From contig NZ_FJVE01000007.1 of the NCBI RefSeq assembly GCF_900078195.1, positions 2,232,001 through 2,296,000 of the forward strand: a DNA stretch of 64,000 bases, read 5' to 3'. The notes under the pieces were generated by a model that saw only the letters and a program-made list of their open reading frames with translations, was not told the DNA's origin and ran no database searches. This document shows, one piece after another, positions 1 to 9,269 of this stretch; the stretch's first letter is position 1; each line of letters begins with the position of its first letter. This DNA is from Clostridium sp. Marseille-P299 (GTDB lineage: Bacteria > Bacillota > Clostridia > Lachnospirales > Lachnospiraceae). Both the position numbers and the translations under genes were made by a program.

Positions 1-874
1 CTGCAGCAATAATTTCTGCTACCGATAACTTTGTATGAGATAATAGATAAGCGGACTGATTTAATCGCTTTGTTTTTAAAAGGTCCTTAAATGTCTCATT
101 TGTTTGCTTTTTAATTGCTCTACTAAGCCAGTAGATATCATATTTTAAAAGATTAGAAAGCTCTGTAAGTGTAGCATCTTTATAGTTTTCTTCAATATAA
201 CTTAACACACGAAACATTAAATCTTGTTCAAAGGAATTGCCCTCGGAATTTAACTTATCCGTGTAATTAAGTAATTGTAAAAAAAGCAACCCCATTGTTG
301 TTTGATTGATACTTCGTTTGTTCGTTTGATTATTCATGATTGTCCAAATCATATTCTCAACTAAGTTTTGAATAGGTAACACATCAGCAACACGGAATAA
401 CAAATAATTTGTATATCTTGAATCATTACATAAGCATCCAATCAAAAAATCTCGTAGCAGGTTATTTTCTTCACCTAACATCATAAATGTTGTGTCAAAA
501 AATTCTGGCTGAATGATGAAGTTAACAGCAATATCCTGCTCCCCTGCAGGAAATATCTCCTGTGTGGCATTTTGATTTAAAAACAATAATTCTCCTGCTT
601 TTAATACTACTTCTTTGTCATTTATCTTATGCTTAGTTGATCCAGAGCACATATAGATGACTTCCACATAATTATGTTTATGTTTTGGAAAATGAACAAA
701 TCTAGTATGTGGCCTGATTTCAATTAATTTCCCGTGAGCTAGAAGTTTATTGCTATCTACAATCATTTCTCTTTTTTCTGTATATAGAGTTCTGTTAATG
801 CCAACTTGTCCATCTAATATTGCCTGCTCTTCCTCTGTTATGACAGATAGTGCATCTATAATATCCTTGTGCAT
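1..874 (-). CDS. AraC-family transcriptional regulator (3' end cut by window edge)
   Basis: The frame stays open from an ATG at 874 to the window edge, giving about 291 codons. The N-terminal two thirds look like the cupin-type effector-binding domain of AraC regulators, with a His-rich stretch (HFPKHKHNYVEVIYMCSG) near residues 65-82. The C-terminal part is the start of the AraC DNA-binding domain: the first helix-turn-helix (LTELSNLLKYDIYWLSRAIK) is present, and the frame leaves the window at VAEIIAA, inside the second one. About 30-40 residues should lie outside. AraC proteins of this build usually sense a sugar and control neighbouring carbohydrate genes. The fucosidase gene directly upstream on the same strand is a likely target, which is inference. 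Confidence 0.85.
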   Translation of the reverse strand, partial: MHKDIIDALSVITEEEQAILDGQVGINRTLYTEKREMIVDSNKLLAHGKLIEIRPHTRFVHFPKHKHNYVEVIYMCSGSTKHKINDKEVVLKAGELLFLNQNATQEIFPAGEQDIAVNFIIQPEFFDTTFMMLGEENNLLRDFLIGCLCNDSRYTNYLLFRVADVLPIQNLVENMIWTIMNNQTNKRSINQTTMGLLFLQLLNYTDKLNSEGNSFEQDLMFRVLSYIEENYKDATLTELSNLLKYDIYWLSRAIKKQTNETFKDLLKTKRLNQSAYLLSHTKLSVAEIIAA

Positions 875-1099
875 AGTATTCCTTCCTTTATAAAAGTACC
901 TAGAAATATAGTACAACTAATAGGTATATTCATATAGCATAGTATTTCATCACATGTGCTGCCTACAGATGAAAGCTCCCTTAAAATAAGCACCTGTAAG
1001 CTATTTAAATAATTGCATTTCATTTTTCTAGTCGAAATTCTTTAAAACCTTTATATTAGTTCTCTAAATCTATTCACTATAAAACTATTCTCTATAAAT

Positions 1100-3271
1100 C
1101 TATTCACTATAAATCGTATGTTTTGTTTCTTTCCCATTTTCCCAGTAAATGTCAATTGTTCTCTTATGTTTTATGCGTAATCCTTTTACATAACCTGTTT
1201 TAAATTCATCTGATAATGCTGGAAGAATTTTAAGAACTCCGTACCTGTCTTGCACTAACATATTAGCAATCCCAGCGATTCCTCCAAAATTTCCGTCAAT
1301 TTGGAACGGTGGATGTGCATCCCAAAGATTATCATAGGTTGATTTCGTCAATAATGTATTTAAATATTTATAGGCATTTTCTTTATCTCCAAGGATTGCG
1401 TACATATTAAGGATCCAAGCACAGCTCCAGCCAGTATGCCCTCCACCATGAGCTAAACGCCTCTCTAAGGAAACACGACAAGCTTCAATAAGTTTTTCAT
1501 CTGTACCAAAAAGTTCTGATGGAAATAATCCATACAAATGTGATATATGTCTATGACCAGGCTCACTTTCTTCAAACTCTTCGTTCCACTCCAAGAGCTG
1601 CCCAAGACTTCCGATTTTATAAGGAGCTAACTTAGATATGCGTTCGTTTATTTCTGGCAAGATTTCATCCTGAATCTCTAACTCTGTACATGTCTTAATA
1701 AAACTATCAAACACTTCCCTAATTAAGGTTAAATCCATTGTACATTTCATTGCTACACAACTTGTTTCCCCTTCCTTCGTGATAAAACGATTTTCAGGAG
1801 ATGTGGAAGGACAAGTTACATATTCCCCTTGATATTCTACAAGCCAATCAATGAAAAAGAGTGCTGCTTCCTTTAATATTGGATATGCGGTTTCCTTTAA
1901 AAATTCCTTATCTTCATGGTATTCGTAATGTTTATATAATTCTGAAACCATCCAAGCACCACCCATTGGCCAAAACGACCATGTAACACTGCCTTCATAT
2001 CCAATTTTTTCGCCATGAGCTAATCCTACTGGATTTGTATTGCACCAGACATCCGCATTGTGGTGATGAACAAACCCTCTACAATTGTAATGAAGCTTCG
2101 CCGTCTTTTTACCTTCCTCACACAAACGTTTCACAAGCTCAATATAAGGAGGCAAGCATTCGGTAAGATTACAACTTTGCGCAGGCCAATAATTCATTTC
2201 AGCATTGATATTCGTTGTCCAGTTACTGCTCCATGGAGCTCGTAATTCCCAACTCCAAATGCCTTGTAGGTTTGCTGGCAAACTTCCCTCTCTAGAAGAA
2301 GATATTAAAAGGTATCTTCCATATTGAAAATATAGGGCATAAAGGGCTGGATCACTTTTCCCTTCTTTTAAGTTTTTCAAGCGTTCATCTGTAGGGATAT
2401 CTTGCTGTTCCCCTAGATACAACTCAACTTTATCATAAATCTCCTTGTAATCCTTACAGTGTTCTTGTTTGATTTCTTCATAGGAAAGGCCTTTATAATT
2501 ACAAGCCTCTTTTACCGATTGAATCATAAGAACAATTTCACTCGCATGCTTCATTTTAATACATTTCTCTGATGTATCCACATTTTCATCAATAGCAATA
2601 TCACCATCAAATGAAAGGACTGTAATTTTACTTGTAAACGAAATTCCCTTCTCTCCCCAGATTACCGGTGGAATATCCCTACCAATATAGGAAGGATCCA
2701 CATGTTCTGGGCATTGGCCTTTCATAAGAATACCTGCCTTACTATAGTTTAGTGTATGCTTTAGCTCAGAGCTTAGAGAAATACTAACATTAAGCAAGGG
2801 TTCACTCGCTGTTAATCTAATAAAAATAGCCTTATGTGGATAACTTGCAAAATATTCTCTATTATATTCCACATCACCTACCATATAAGATACTTTAGCA
2901 ATCGAGTGATCGATATCCAATTCTCTTGAATATCCCTTGACTTTTTTTCCATGATGAAATTTAATATGTAATTTGCCTAGGGGTAAATAAGATTCATTGT
3001 ATTCCCCTAACATTGTATGTCTGATCAAATCTTCCGCTTCTTTATTCTTCTTATCAAATACAAGCTCTCTTACTTTATTTAAGTGAGCATAAGCCTCTTT
3101 ATTATTCTTGTCCTTATAATAGCCAGACCATAAGCTTTCTTCGTTTAACCCCAGTACTTCATCCGAAACATTACCAAAAATCATAGCACCTAAGCTGCCA
3201 TTTCCAATTGGAAGTGTTTCTTCCCATTTGGTAGCTGCCTTGTTATAGTTTAAAACCATACGATTATTCAT
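1100..3271 (-). CDS. GH95 alpha-L-fucosidase
   Basis: A 723-residue glycoside hydrolase family 95 protein. The N-terminal signature (WEETLPIGNGSLGAMIFG, then LNEESLWSG) is typical. The catalytic-barrel landmarks are all present: the Asn-Xaa-Asn of TNINAEMNYWPAQ near residue 355, the candidate acid Glu in CPSTSPENRF near 490, and the Asp of QIDGNFGG near 658. Characterised GH95 enzymes are inverting 1,2-alpha-L-fucosidases, and some related members act on galactosides. No signal peptide is visible, so it probably works in the cytoplasm on imported oligosaccharides. It is slightly shorter than many family members (about 780 residues), mainly at the C-terminal beta domain. The AraC gene lies downstream on the same strand, 225 bp away. 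Confidence 0.9.
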   Translation of the reverse strand: MNNRMVLNYNKAATKWEETLPIGNGSLGAMIFGNVSDEVLGLNEESLWSGYYKDKNNKEAYAHLNKVRELVFDKKNKEAEDLIRHTMLGEYNESYLPLGKLHIKFHHGKKVKGYSRELDIDHSIAKVSYMVGDVEYNREYFASYPHKAIFIRLTASEPLLNVSISLSSELKHTLNYSKAGILMKGQCPEHVDPSYIGRDIPPVIWGEKGISFTSKITVLSFDGDIAIDENVDTSEKCIKMKHASEIVLMIQSVKEACNYKGLSYEEIKQEHCKDYKEIYDKVELYLGEQQDIPTDERLKNLKEGKSDPALYALYFQYGRYLLISSSREGSLPANLQGIWSWELRAPWSSNWTTNINAEMNYWPAQSCNLTECLPPYIELVKRLCEEGKKTAKLHYNCRGFVHHHNADVWCNTNPVGLAHGEKIGYEGSVTWSFWPMGGAWMVSELYKHYEYHEDKEFLKETAYPILKEAALFFIDWLVEYQGEYVTCPSTSPENRFITKEGETSCVAMKCTMDLTLIREVFDSFIKTCTELEIQDEILPEINERISKLAPYKIGSLGQLLEWNEEFEESEPGHRHISHLYGLFPSELFGTDEKLIEACRVSLERRLAHGGGHTGWSCAWILNMYAILGDKENAYKYLNTLLTKSTYDNLWDAHPPFQIDGNFGGIAGIANMLVQDRYGVLKILPALSDEFKTGYVKGLRIKHKRTIDIYWENGKETKHTIYSE

Positions 3272-3387
3272 GCTACAAATCCCCCTTCTTTGCAGACGTC
3301 CATTCCCAATACTTAACTCGATTATACTTTAATTGGTATATGAAATCAATATTTTACATCGTTTACTTTACTATAATTGACAAAATA

Positions 3388-3435
3388 AATCCCAGCTTAT
3401 AGAGGCTAGTTTATCTTCCTCTATAAGCTGGGATT
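3388..3435 (-). terminator. Intrinsic terminator of ddh
   Basis: Perfect 18-bp inverted repeat (AATCCCAGCTTATAGAGG and its complement) around a 12-nt loop, 40 bp after the ddh stop codon. On the minus strand it is followed by TTTATTTTG. It separates ddh from the fucosidase gene. Confidence 0.85.
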
Positions 3436-3473
3436 TTCAATTATCCAATATAATACAGGCATTAAGCCACTAA

Positions 3474-4460
3474 TTATAACAATTCTTTACGTAATTCTTC
3501 TGGGCTTTTTGCACTAAGATATACTGGTGCAATATCAAATACGGTTTTGCAACCCTTTTGTCCTTCTTTGCTTAGACGATATGCTGCTCTTGCATATGCT
3601 ACTAATACAGAAGAAGTAAACTCTGGATTGGAGTCTAATTTTAAGCTATATTCAATGATATGAGAATTTTCTTCTTCCCAACCAGTTTTACCAGTTCTAA
3701 AAACAAAACCACCGTGTGGAATTCCACTATGGTTCTTCTTTAATTCTTCCTCGCTGATAAAATGAACTGTTGTGTCATAATCAGAGAAATAGTTCGGCAT
3801 ATTTTTAATTTCCTGTTCGATCTTAGCTAAATCAGCTCCTTCTTCTGCTACAACAAAGCATTCTCTCGTATGCTTTTGTCTAGTTGTAAGGCTTGGATTT
3901 TCACCATTTCTAACTGACTCTAACGCAGCTTCTACAGGAATTGTATACTGTTTTGCATCTTTTACGCCTTCTACACGTCTAACTGCATCTGAATGTCCTT
4001 GACTTACACCTTTGCCCCAGAATGTATAATCTGAACCAACTGGTAAAATAGCATTTGCATACAAACGATTTAAAGAAAACATTCCTGGATCCCAACCAAC
4101 AGAGATAATTGCAACATGTCCACTTTCTTTTGCAACTTTATCTACTTCATCAAAATGTACTGGAATGTTTGCGTGTGTATCAAAACTATCAACAACGTTA
4201 AAATATTTTGAAAATTCAGGTGTCTGCTTTGGTAAATCTGTAGCACTTCCACCACATAAAATAACAACATCTAAACTATCTTTCATTTTAACAACATCAT
4301 CTACATGATATACTGTTGCAGTATTTGTAAGAATATTTACTTGTTCAGGTGAACGACGAGTAAATACAGCAACTAACTCCATATCTGGATTCTGTTTAAT
4401 CGCACATTCAACACCACGTCCTAAATTACCATATCCAATAATACCTACTTTAATTGACAT
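3474..4460 (-). CDS. ddh: meso-diaminopimelate D-dehydrogenase
   Basis: NADPH-dependent enzyme that makes meso-diaminopimelate from L-tetrahydrodipicolinate in one step, for lysine and for peptidoglycan cross-linking. The N-terminal Rossmann motif VGIIGYGNLGRGVE is clear. Family motifs follow: VVILCGGSATDLP, NVVDSFDTH, ISVGWDPGMFSLNR, and the DAP-binding region WGKGVSQGHSDAVRR. Length is normal (328 residues). The start was set at the ATG at 4460, because AAAGGAG sits 8 nt before it. The in-frame ATG at 4466 would be only 2 nt from that Shine-Dalgarno. The gene is single, with its own terminator downstream. Confidence 0.95.
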   Translation of the reverse strand: MSIKVGIIGYGNLGRGVECAIKQNPDMELVAVFTRRSPEQVNILTNTATVYHVDDVVKMKDSLDVVILCGGSATDLPKQTPEFSKYFNVVDSFDTHANIPVHFDEVDKVAKESGHVAIISVGWDPGMFSLNRLYANAILPVGSDYTFWGKGVSQGHSDAVRRVEGVKDAKQYTIPVEAALESVRNGENPSLTTRQKHTRECFVVAEEGADLAKIEQEIKNMPNYFSDYDTTVHFISEEELKKNHSGIPHGGFVFRTGKTGWEEENSHIIEYSLKLDSNPEFTSSVLVAYARAAYRLSKEGQKGCKTVFDIAPVYLSAKSPEELRKELL

Positions 4461-4674
4461 ATACATCTCTCCTTTGGTGTCTTTCTAGTTAGTAAATAAC
4501 CATGTACGATTTTAACAGAAATTTTCTCTTACTGCAATAAAATGGAGAAAAAAATCTTAATTTGATAAAAAAATTATAACCATTTTTATGTTTCATATAC
4601 TCATTTTTATAAATTGTATATTTTGTGTGGTTATGGTAATATATAATGAATGTTTTTACGAAAAGAGGAAGAAT

Positions 4675-5118
4675 ATGAATCAATATGAAGTAATCGAAGT
4701 GGAATATGGCTCCACACAGTATGAAGAAACTATTTTATTACGAGACAAAGTTATGCGTCAACCACTTGGGTTGTCCATCAAAAATGAAGATTTATCTTAT
4801 GAGCAACGAGCTACTACTTTAGTTGTATATGACTCAGATACTCTTCTTGGAACTGGAATATATGAAATGATTGATGAATCCACAATGCGTGTTAATTTTT
4901 TATGCGTTGATTTTAATCTTCAAAAAAAGGGAATAGGACGTACCTTATTAGAAGAAATTGAAAAGAGAGCAAAACAGCAAGGAATTAAAAAAATAACACT
5001 AAATGCACGTTTAACCGCTCTTGACTTTTACAAAAAGTTAGGATTTAACGAATATGGTGACATCTTTTTAATGAAAGCAGCTCCTATCGAACATATCTGT
5101 ATGGAAAAAATACTGTAA
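4675..5118 (+). CDS. GNAT family N-acetyltransferase
   Basis: A 147-residue single-domain GNAT protein. The acetyl-CoA motif A is visible as VNFLCVDFNLQKKGIGRTLLEEIE near residues 76-100, followed by LNARLTALDFYKKLGFNEYG. This is the layout of ElaA-like or YjcF-like acetyltransferases, whose substrates are unknown. The start was placed at the ATG at 4675 behind AGAGGAAG. An in-frame ATG at 4588 would add an unlikely hydrophobic N-terminus with no ribosome binding site. It stands alone on the plus strand, divergent from ddh. Confidence 0.88.
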   Translation: MNQYEVIEVEYGSTQYEETILLRDKVMRQPLGLSIKNEDLSYEQRATTLVVYDSDTLLGTGIYEMIDESTMRVNFLCVDFNLQKKGIGRTLLEEIEKRAKQQGIKKITLNARLTALDFYKKLGFNEYGDIFLMKAAPIEHICMEKIL

Positions 5119-5129
5119 ATCAACATATC

Positions 5130-5157
5130 AAAGGGACTGTCGTATGACAGTCCCTTT
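5130..5157 (+). terminator. Intrinsic terminator of the GNAT gene
   Basis: AAAGGGACTGTC, GTAT loop, GACAGTCCCTTTT, starting 12 bp after the stop codon. The arms are AT-flanked, so it could also work for transcripts arriving from the right. Confidence 0.85.
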
Positions 5158-5202
5158 TCAATAGAAAATCACAATGCTAATATCCTCTAAGTGTGAATTT
5201 CC

Positions 5203-5754
5203 TTAAAGATTAAAATGCTCCTTTATTTGTTTAGCAACTGCACTTGGATCTAAGTTAGAATTATCAATTTTTATGTAATTATGAAATTTGATTTCACCTT
5301 CATTGCTAACACAGCGATACCTTAAATCATCATTGATTAATCTCTGATTCGAAACTTCAATCTCCCGTTTCGATGCTTTGTTTTTTAGGCGATTCTCTGT
5401 AACATTACGTTCCAAACGAACCTCCCTACTTGCGACTAATTCCACATAATAAAATTCAGTATCATAAGGCTTGAAAATCTCTTTCACATGCTCAATATAA
5501 TCCCAATCGGCTTGTTGATCAAATGCCCACATATATGTAAATATCATTCCATAATTATTAGAGGCTGCAAATTCTTCAAAAATAACCTCTCTTAAACGTG
5601 AAATTACTTTCCCATTATACTGTCCAAAAATTTCAATCACAGGCTCAATGGTCATATGATTATGAAACAAGCGAAGATTAGTTATTTTCATTAATTCCTG
5701 TCCAACTGTCATTTTTCCCACAGCAGCATTCCCAATTAAAAACAATAATTTCAT
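5203..5754 (-). CDS. P-loop NTPase / kinase-like protein
   Basis: A 183-residue protein with an N-terminal P-loop, LIGNAAVGKMTVGQEL. The residue after the Walker A Lys is Met, followed by Thr. Small clostridial and bacillary P-loop proteins with AVGK(M/L)TV and a following LFHNHMT motif form a recognisable uncharacterised family related to shikimate and cytidylate kinase-like NTPases. FHNHMTIEPV is present at about residues 30-40, and an Arg-rich lid (RLERNVTENRLKNKASKREIE) at about 125-145. Function unknown; a small-molecule kinase is plausible. The ATG at 5754 was chosen because GGAGG lies 9 nt upstream. Confidence 0.75.
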   Translation of the reverse strand: MKLLFLIGNAAVGKMTVGQELMKITNLRLFHNHMTIEPVIEIFGQYNGKVISRLREVIFEEFAASNNYGMIFTYMWAFDQQADWDYIEHVKEIFKPYDTEFYYVELVASREVRLERNVTENRLKNKASKREIEVSNQRLINDDLRYRCVSNEGEIKFHNYIKIDNSNLDPSAVAKQIKEHFNL

Positions 5755-5875
5755 CAAACAGCCCCTCCTACTAGATATAAATGATTTTATCCAATAGAAT
5801 ATTACATATTTTTCTAACTGTCAATCTTTAGTTTATTTATGTAAATCAAGTTTTCAATGGATCAATGCAAAGTAA

Positions 5876-6535
5876 TCACTTTGCATTCTCAATGATAGAT
5901 ACAGATACTTCTTCAAAGCCCACTGCAGCTTTGAGAAAATCAGCAACTTCGTTTATGGTGCTGCATTTTCCTAAATCTTCGTTAACGACAACATTCACCG
6001 TTGCATTAACGATATTTTCATCATAGGGTACAAAGGTTACCATAAAGCTATATTCATTATCGAAAACATAAAGATAGGTTGTAGTTGTTTGCAGTGTGCT
6101 ATCAATAAAGCTGTCACTATATGTAATAATTGAGGTTGCAGCTACTGTCATTGCACCTTTTTTAGAATTTAATTGAGTAGGCAGTACACTTGGAAATCTA
6201 TCCTTAACCATATCTTTTATTTCATCAGATAAAGCCACATCACCCACTATACTATCAAAATATATTTCAGCTAAATTGTTTAGCGTAAATACTGCTTTTG
6301 GCTCTTTATAATCCTTTGAGCCGATATCGTTTATTATATTTGTAATTTCTTCGCTTGCACTATATAGAGAAATATATTCTTTACTTTCACAGAGTGTTTC
6401 AACTTTCTCTATTAAATTAAGACCTTTATCTAAAAGTGATATTTTTTTATTCTCAGTTTTTGAGACAGCACAAGCAGTTAAGCCAACTGCCATTACTGTT
6501 ATTATTGTTAATGCAATTATTTTCTTAATTTTCAT
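5876..6535 (-). CDS. Putative lipoprotein of unknown function
   Basis: A 219-residue protein that begins with a lipoprotein signal peptide, MKIKKIIALTIITVMAVG, and lipobox LTAC; the lipidated Cys is about residue 22. The mature part is acidic, with a predicted helical first half and a beta-rich second half; no domain recognised. The start was placed at the ATG at 6535 (GGAAG 8-9 nt upstream), since the longer frame from 6592 would bury the signal peptide behind 19 charged residues. It lies downstream of the membrane protein gene at 6657 on the same strand with a 121-bp gap, so the two may form an operon. Confidence 0.65.
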   Translation of the reverse strand: MKIKKIIALTIITVMAVGLTACAVSKTENKKISLLDKGLNLIEKVETLCESKEYISLYSASEEITNIINDIGSKDYKEPKAVFTLNNLAEIYFDSIVGDVALSDEIKDMVKDRFPSVLPTQLNSKKGAMTVAATSIITYSDSFIDSTLQTTTTYLYVFDNEYSFMVTFVPYDENIVNATVNVVVNEDLGKCSTINEVADFLKAAVGFEEVSVSIIENAK

Positions 6536-6656
6536 TATTGTTTCTTCCGTCAAATACAATTTATCTTTTATCAATTCATGCTTCTTACACATTACTTTGC
6601 GGTTCTTCTACGTGTTCCCACATGAAATATTAAATGCTGTTAAACTTTTATTTTCA

Positions 6657-7715
6657 TTATTCTAAAAAGTGGACTGTCTTTGCAATTTCGATTGCTTGCT
6701 CTTTTGTAAAAATATTTGTTGCCAAGGAAAGATAATAAGCCACATCACTATCCTCTTTTGCAAAATAGATGTACCAGTAATCCGAAGTCGTATCTGCTGC
6801 ATCGATGTATATTCCTTGCTCCTCCAACTTTCCAAGTTCTGCACCTGTATACAGATCATGATTCCCATGATATAAAATAGCTGGCATATCCAATCCTTCT
6901 ACATTTTCTATTTTTTCTTCCGTTGTGTGATTCCAATATGCATATTTTCCTTTTATTTGGCCATTTTCAAAAATAATAAAATCCTGTGCATTCTTTATCC
7001 TGGAAATAACACCTGCAGCTGTCCATTCTGGTAAACCAGATTCTACCCACTCTCCAGCTACCTCATAGGCTCTTGGTTCAATCACTGCTCCGCCATCGAT
7101 ACCAATGTTGGCATTATAATCGGTAAGTGTGTATCCTTTAGGAAGGGTAATCGTAAGCCAATCACTAATGCTGGTTTCCATAGCAAGGAACTGCTCTATA
7201 TCTGTAATAGGAGTATAACGCCAAGGTTCATCCGTATTTAAAAGCACACTGTCATTCGTTTCCTCCTGAGTAAGATAAATCGCATCTAATTTGTCATTCT
7301 TCTTCATATAACTTACACCTAAGATAAAATTTCTCTCCTGATAATTCAGCTTAAATTTAACATAGTAATTTAATATCCCCTCATTAGTATCTCTATCCAT
7401 TACCCCATTGGTGTAGTTTAAAAAATCTGCTTTCTCTATTCTGTCCTCTTGGAACAATAAGATGACTTCTTCCATCGTTAGTATACCATTGTTTTTTACG
7501 GTAGTTTCTTGTGAATTGGCCGCCCGTAATTCTCCCTCCCGAATAGTAGTAAATACTACTGCAAGGATAATACATACTAAAGTTGCAACAACAAAAAACA
7601 GCACTGTATGGTTTTTGTGACGTAATAGATTTCTTATTCTATATCCAGAGTTTTCCTCTCTTGAAGCAAGAGGCTCACCATTTTTAATATGCTTTTTAAA
7701 AATCTTATTAATCAA
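6657..7715 (-). CDS. Single-pass membrane protein, unknown function
   Basis: About 352 residues. A short basic cytoplasmic N-terminus (KIFKKHIKNGEPLASREEN) precedes one strong membrane helix (HTVLFFVVATLVCIILAVVF) and a large, acidic extracytoplasmic domain ending in a region with repeated Tyr and Trp. I do not recognise the outer domain. The topology resembles anti-sigma or regulatory proteins encoded behind ECF sigma genes. The best Shine-Dalgarno (AGGAGG) points to a TTG start at 7715; an ATG at 7730 in the same frame overlaps that sequence. The Shine-Dalgarno itself sits inside a short coding tail (7708-7743) that looks like the end of a lost upstream gene. Confidence 0.6.
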   Translation of the reverse strand: MINKIFKKHIKNGEPLASREENSGYRIRNLLRHKNHTVLFFVVATLVCIILAVVFTTIREGELRAANSQETTVKNNGILTMEEVILLFQEDRIEKADFLNYTNGVMDRDTNEGILNYYVKFKLNYQERNFILGVSYMKKNDKLDAIYLTQEETNDSVLLNTDEPWRYTPITDIEQFLAMETSISDWLTITLPKGYTLTDYNANIGIDGGAVIEPRAYEVAGEWVESGLPEWTAAGVISRIKNAQDFIIFENGQIKGKYAYWNHTTEEKIENVEGLDMPAILYHGNHDLYTGAELGKLEEQGIYIDAADTTSDYWYIYFAKEDSDVAYYLSLATNIFTKEQAIEIAKTVHFLE

Positions 7716-7743
7716 AATACTCCTCCTCATACTGACCAATCAT

Positions 7744-8046
7744 TCAGACCAAGATTGCCTGAATTTTCTTAAAACCAGACACCCCTTTGTATGTTTCAAT
7801 AGTTGCATTCGGATAATATTCTTCTATCCGCACTATACCATTTTGAGTAAACCCATAACTAGCCCACTTATGGTATATACCACTATAATCATACTCTATA
7901 CTCTTACAATAAAGTTCTACCGCATTACTTAAGTAAACTAAAATATTTTCTCTCTTTTTAGACATGTAAATCAATGGCTTACCATGATTAGATATGTGTG
8001 GCTTTAAAATATTTATATTTGGTACTTGTGATGCATGAAAAAACAT
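7744..8046 (-). pseudogene. Truncated gene: N-terminal fragment of an uncharacterised Firmicute protein
   Basis: 100 codons from an ATG at 8046 (AGGAG 9 nt upstream) to a TGA at 7744. The start MFFHASQVPNINILKPHISN, with NHGKPLIYMSKKRENILVYL and RIEEYYPNATIETYKG, matches a family of roughly 200-residue uncharacterised proteins as I remember it. In that family the text continues well past YKG(V/K)(S/T)GY. Here it switches to a different, Lys-Ile-Gln-rich tail and stops. The same frame continues after the TGA as 11 more codons (7708-7743). I read this as a deletion fusion, not a functional full-length gene. Alternative: a genuine short variant. Confidence 0.5.
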
Positions 8047-8090
8047 GACTTTCATCTCCTGTGTAATAGTAGAATTAACATAAATTATAA

Positions 8091-8558
8091 TTATGTTAAT
8101 TTTCCACGTAGAATAAATTTCTGTTCTGGATAATCTTGATCATAACATAATTCAGCCTCTTCAAATCCTAGTTGTTTGTAAAGAATCCTAGGAGCAACCC
8201 CTTTTTCATCATCCTCTCGAAAAGTTAGTACAACAATATCACGACTACGGTCAAGATTTTTTAACATTAGTTCTATCATGCTAGTAGCAATTCTTTTACG
8301 TCTGTAATCCGGATGCACTGCCAAGTGGCAAAGCATGTTATACCTAGTTGAAAACAACAAAAACCCCACTACCTTATTCTCACTTACTGCACAAATAGCA
8401 CTTCTTCTGTTTATATTTTTTATAACGGTGTTTCTATAATTATCTATTTTTTCCTTAGTCTCTAATCCGGGAAAATTGTTACTAACAATATCTATTAAGT
8501 TCAGCCACGAATCGAGATTTTCCATAGTAGCATAATTTATTTCAATATTATTTTTCAT
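8091..8558 (-). CDS. GNAT family N-acetyltransferase
   Basis: A 155-residue GNAT acetyltransferase. Motif A is visible at about residues 80-105 as CHLAVHPDYRRKRIATSMIE, and the C-terminal RILYKQLGFEEAELCYD gives the usual motif B. Substrate unknown. The ATG at 8558 was chosen: AGGAGG lies 9 nt upstream, while the in-frame GTG at 8564 is only 3 nt from it. Confidence 0.88.
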   Translation of the reverse strand: MKNNIEINYATMENLDSWLNLIDIVSNNFPGLETKEKIDNYRNTVIKNINRRSAICAVSENKVVGFLLFSTRYNMLCHLAVHPDYRRKRIATSMIELMLKNLDRSRDIVVLTFREDDEKGVAPRILYKQLGFEEAELCYDQDYPEQKFILRGKLT

Positions 8559-8628
8559 AATCACTCACCTCCTGAACATAATATTATTTCATTAAAATAT
8601 AACTTGTTTTATATCATTCACTTCTTTA

Positions 8629-9147
8629 TTATTTGTTTTTAACAGGTAACCATATCTCAAAATTATACGGAACATTGGATGGATTTTCTGGATTAAATAT
8701 TTCTAACGATGCATATCCTTCTATCCCTCCATTGGTTTCTAATTCAATTAGTGATATATATTCATTTTCGGGCAGCCAATGCTTCCAAATTTCATCACAT
8801 AACCTGTTATACGTAAAAACTCTTTGATTTAAATCACTGCATATTCCTGTAAATCGTGCAAATGTTAATGGAAGTAGTGTTAATTCATCAAACTCATCGC
8901 TAACTGCGTTTGAAATATTCTCACATCCAATATGATATGAAAACGTATGTGTGTCATTATCACACTTATAACAGAAAATCCCCAAAATCTTATCTGACTG
9001 ACATAACTTTTTCAGCTTCGATATTCTACCATCTGCAACCCCCTCATACCACATTTCAAACTGCATTTGCATACTATTTTCCCAAGGTACCATTTTTCCA
9101 AAACCAAGATATTTTTTCTCTGGTTGAGTGATTATGCCCTTAAACAT
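8629..9147 (-). CDS. GyrI-like / AraC effector-binding domain protein
   Basis: A 172-residue stand-alone small-molecule-binding domain of the GyrI-like (Rob C-terminal, AraC_E_bind) type. Signs are the two-fold alpha-beta layout, the closing motif PYNFEIWLPVK typical of these domains, the central FARFTGICSDL strand and the IWKHWLPENEY stretch. Members bind hydrophobic cations or drugs, or act as gyrase inhibitors; the ligand is unknown here. No DNA-binding domain is attached. The start was placed at the ATG at 9147 behind GGAGGGAAGA rather than at the ATG inside that Shine-Dalgarno. Confidence 0.72.
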   Translation of the reverse strand: MFKGIITQPEKKYLGFGKMVPWENSMQMQFEMWYEGVADGRISKLKKLCQSDKILGIFCYKCDNDTHTFSYHIGCENISNAVSDEFDELTLLPLTFARFTGICSDLNQRVFTYNRLCDEIWKHWLPENEYISLIELETNGGIEGYASLEIFNPENPSNVPYNFEIWLPVKNK

Positions 9148-9269
9148 TCTTCCCTCCATAATATAATGAGTTCCTAAATAATTGATAAGTAATAAACAAT
9201 GTTTTATACTTTGCTATAGAACCTAATTATAGAACTTTGTTATTCATTTTCGTTAAGATGTTTCAATCA

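Noticed and set aside
4467..4674. Lysine riboswitch before ddh
   Set aside because: The region is AT-rich with no conserved core or long helices; the leader is too short and mostly lies in the divergent gene's promoter.
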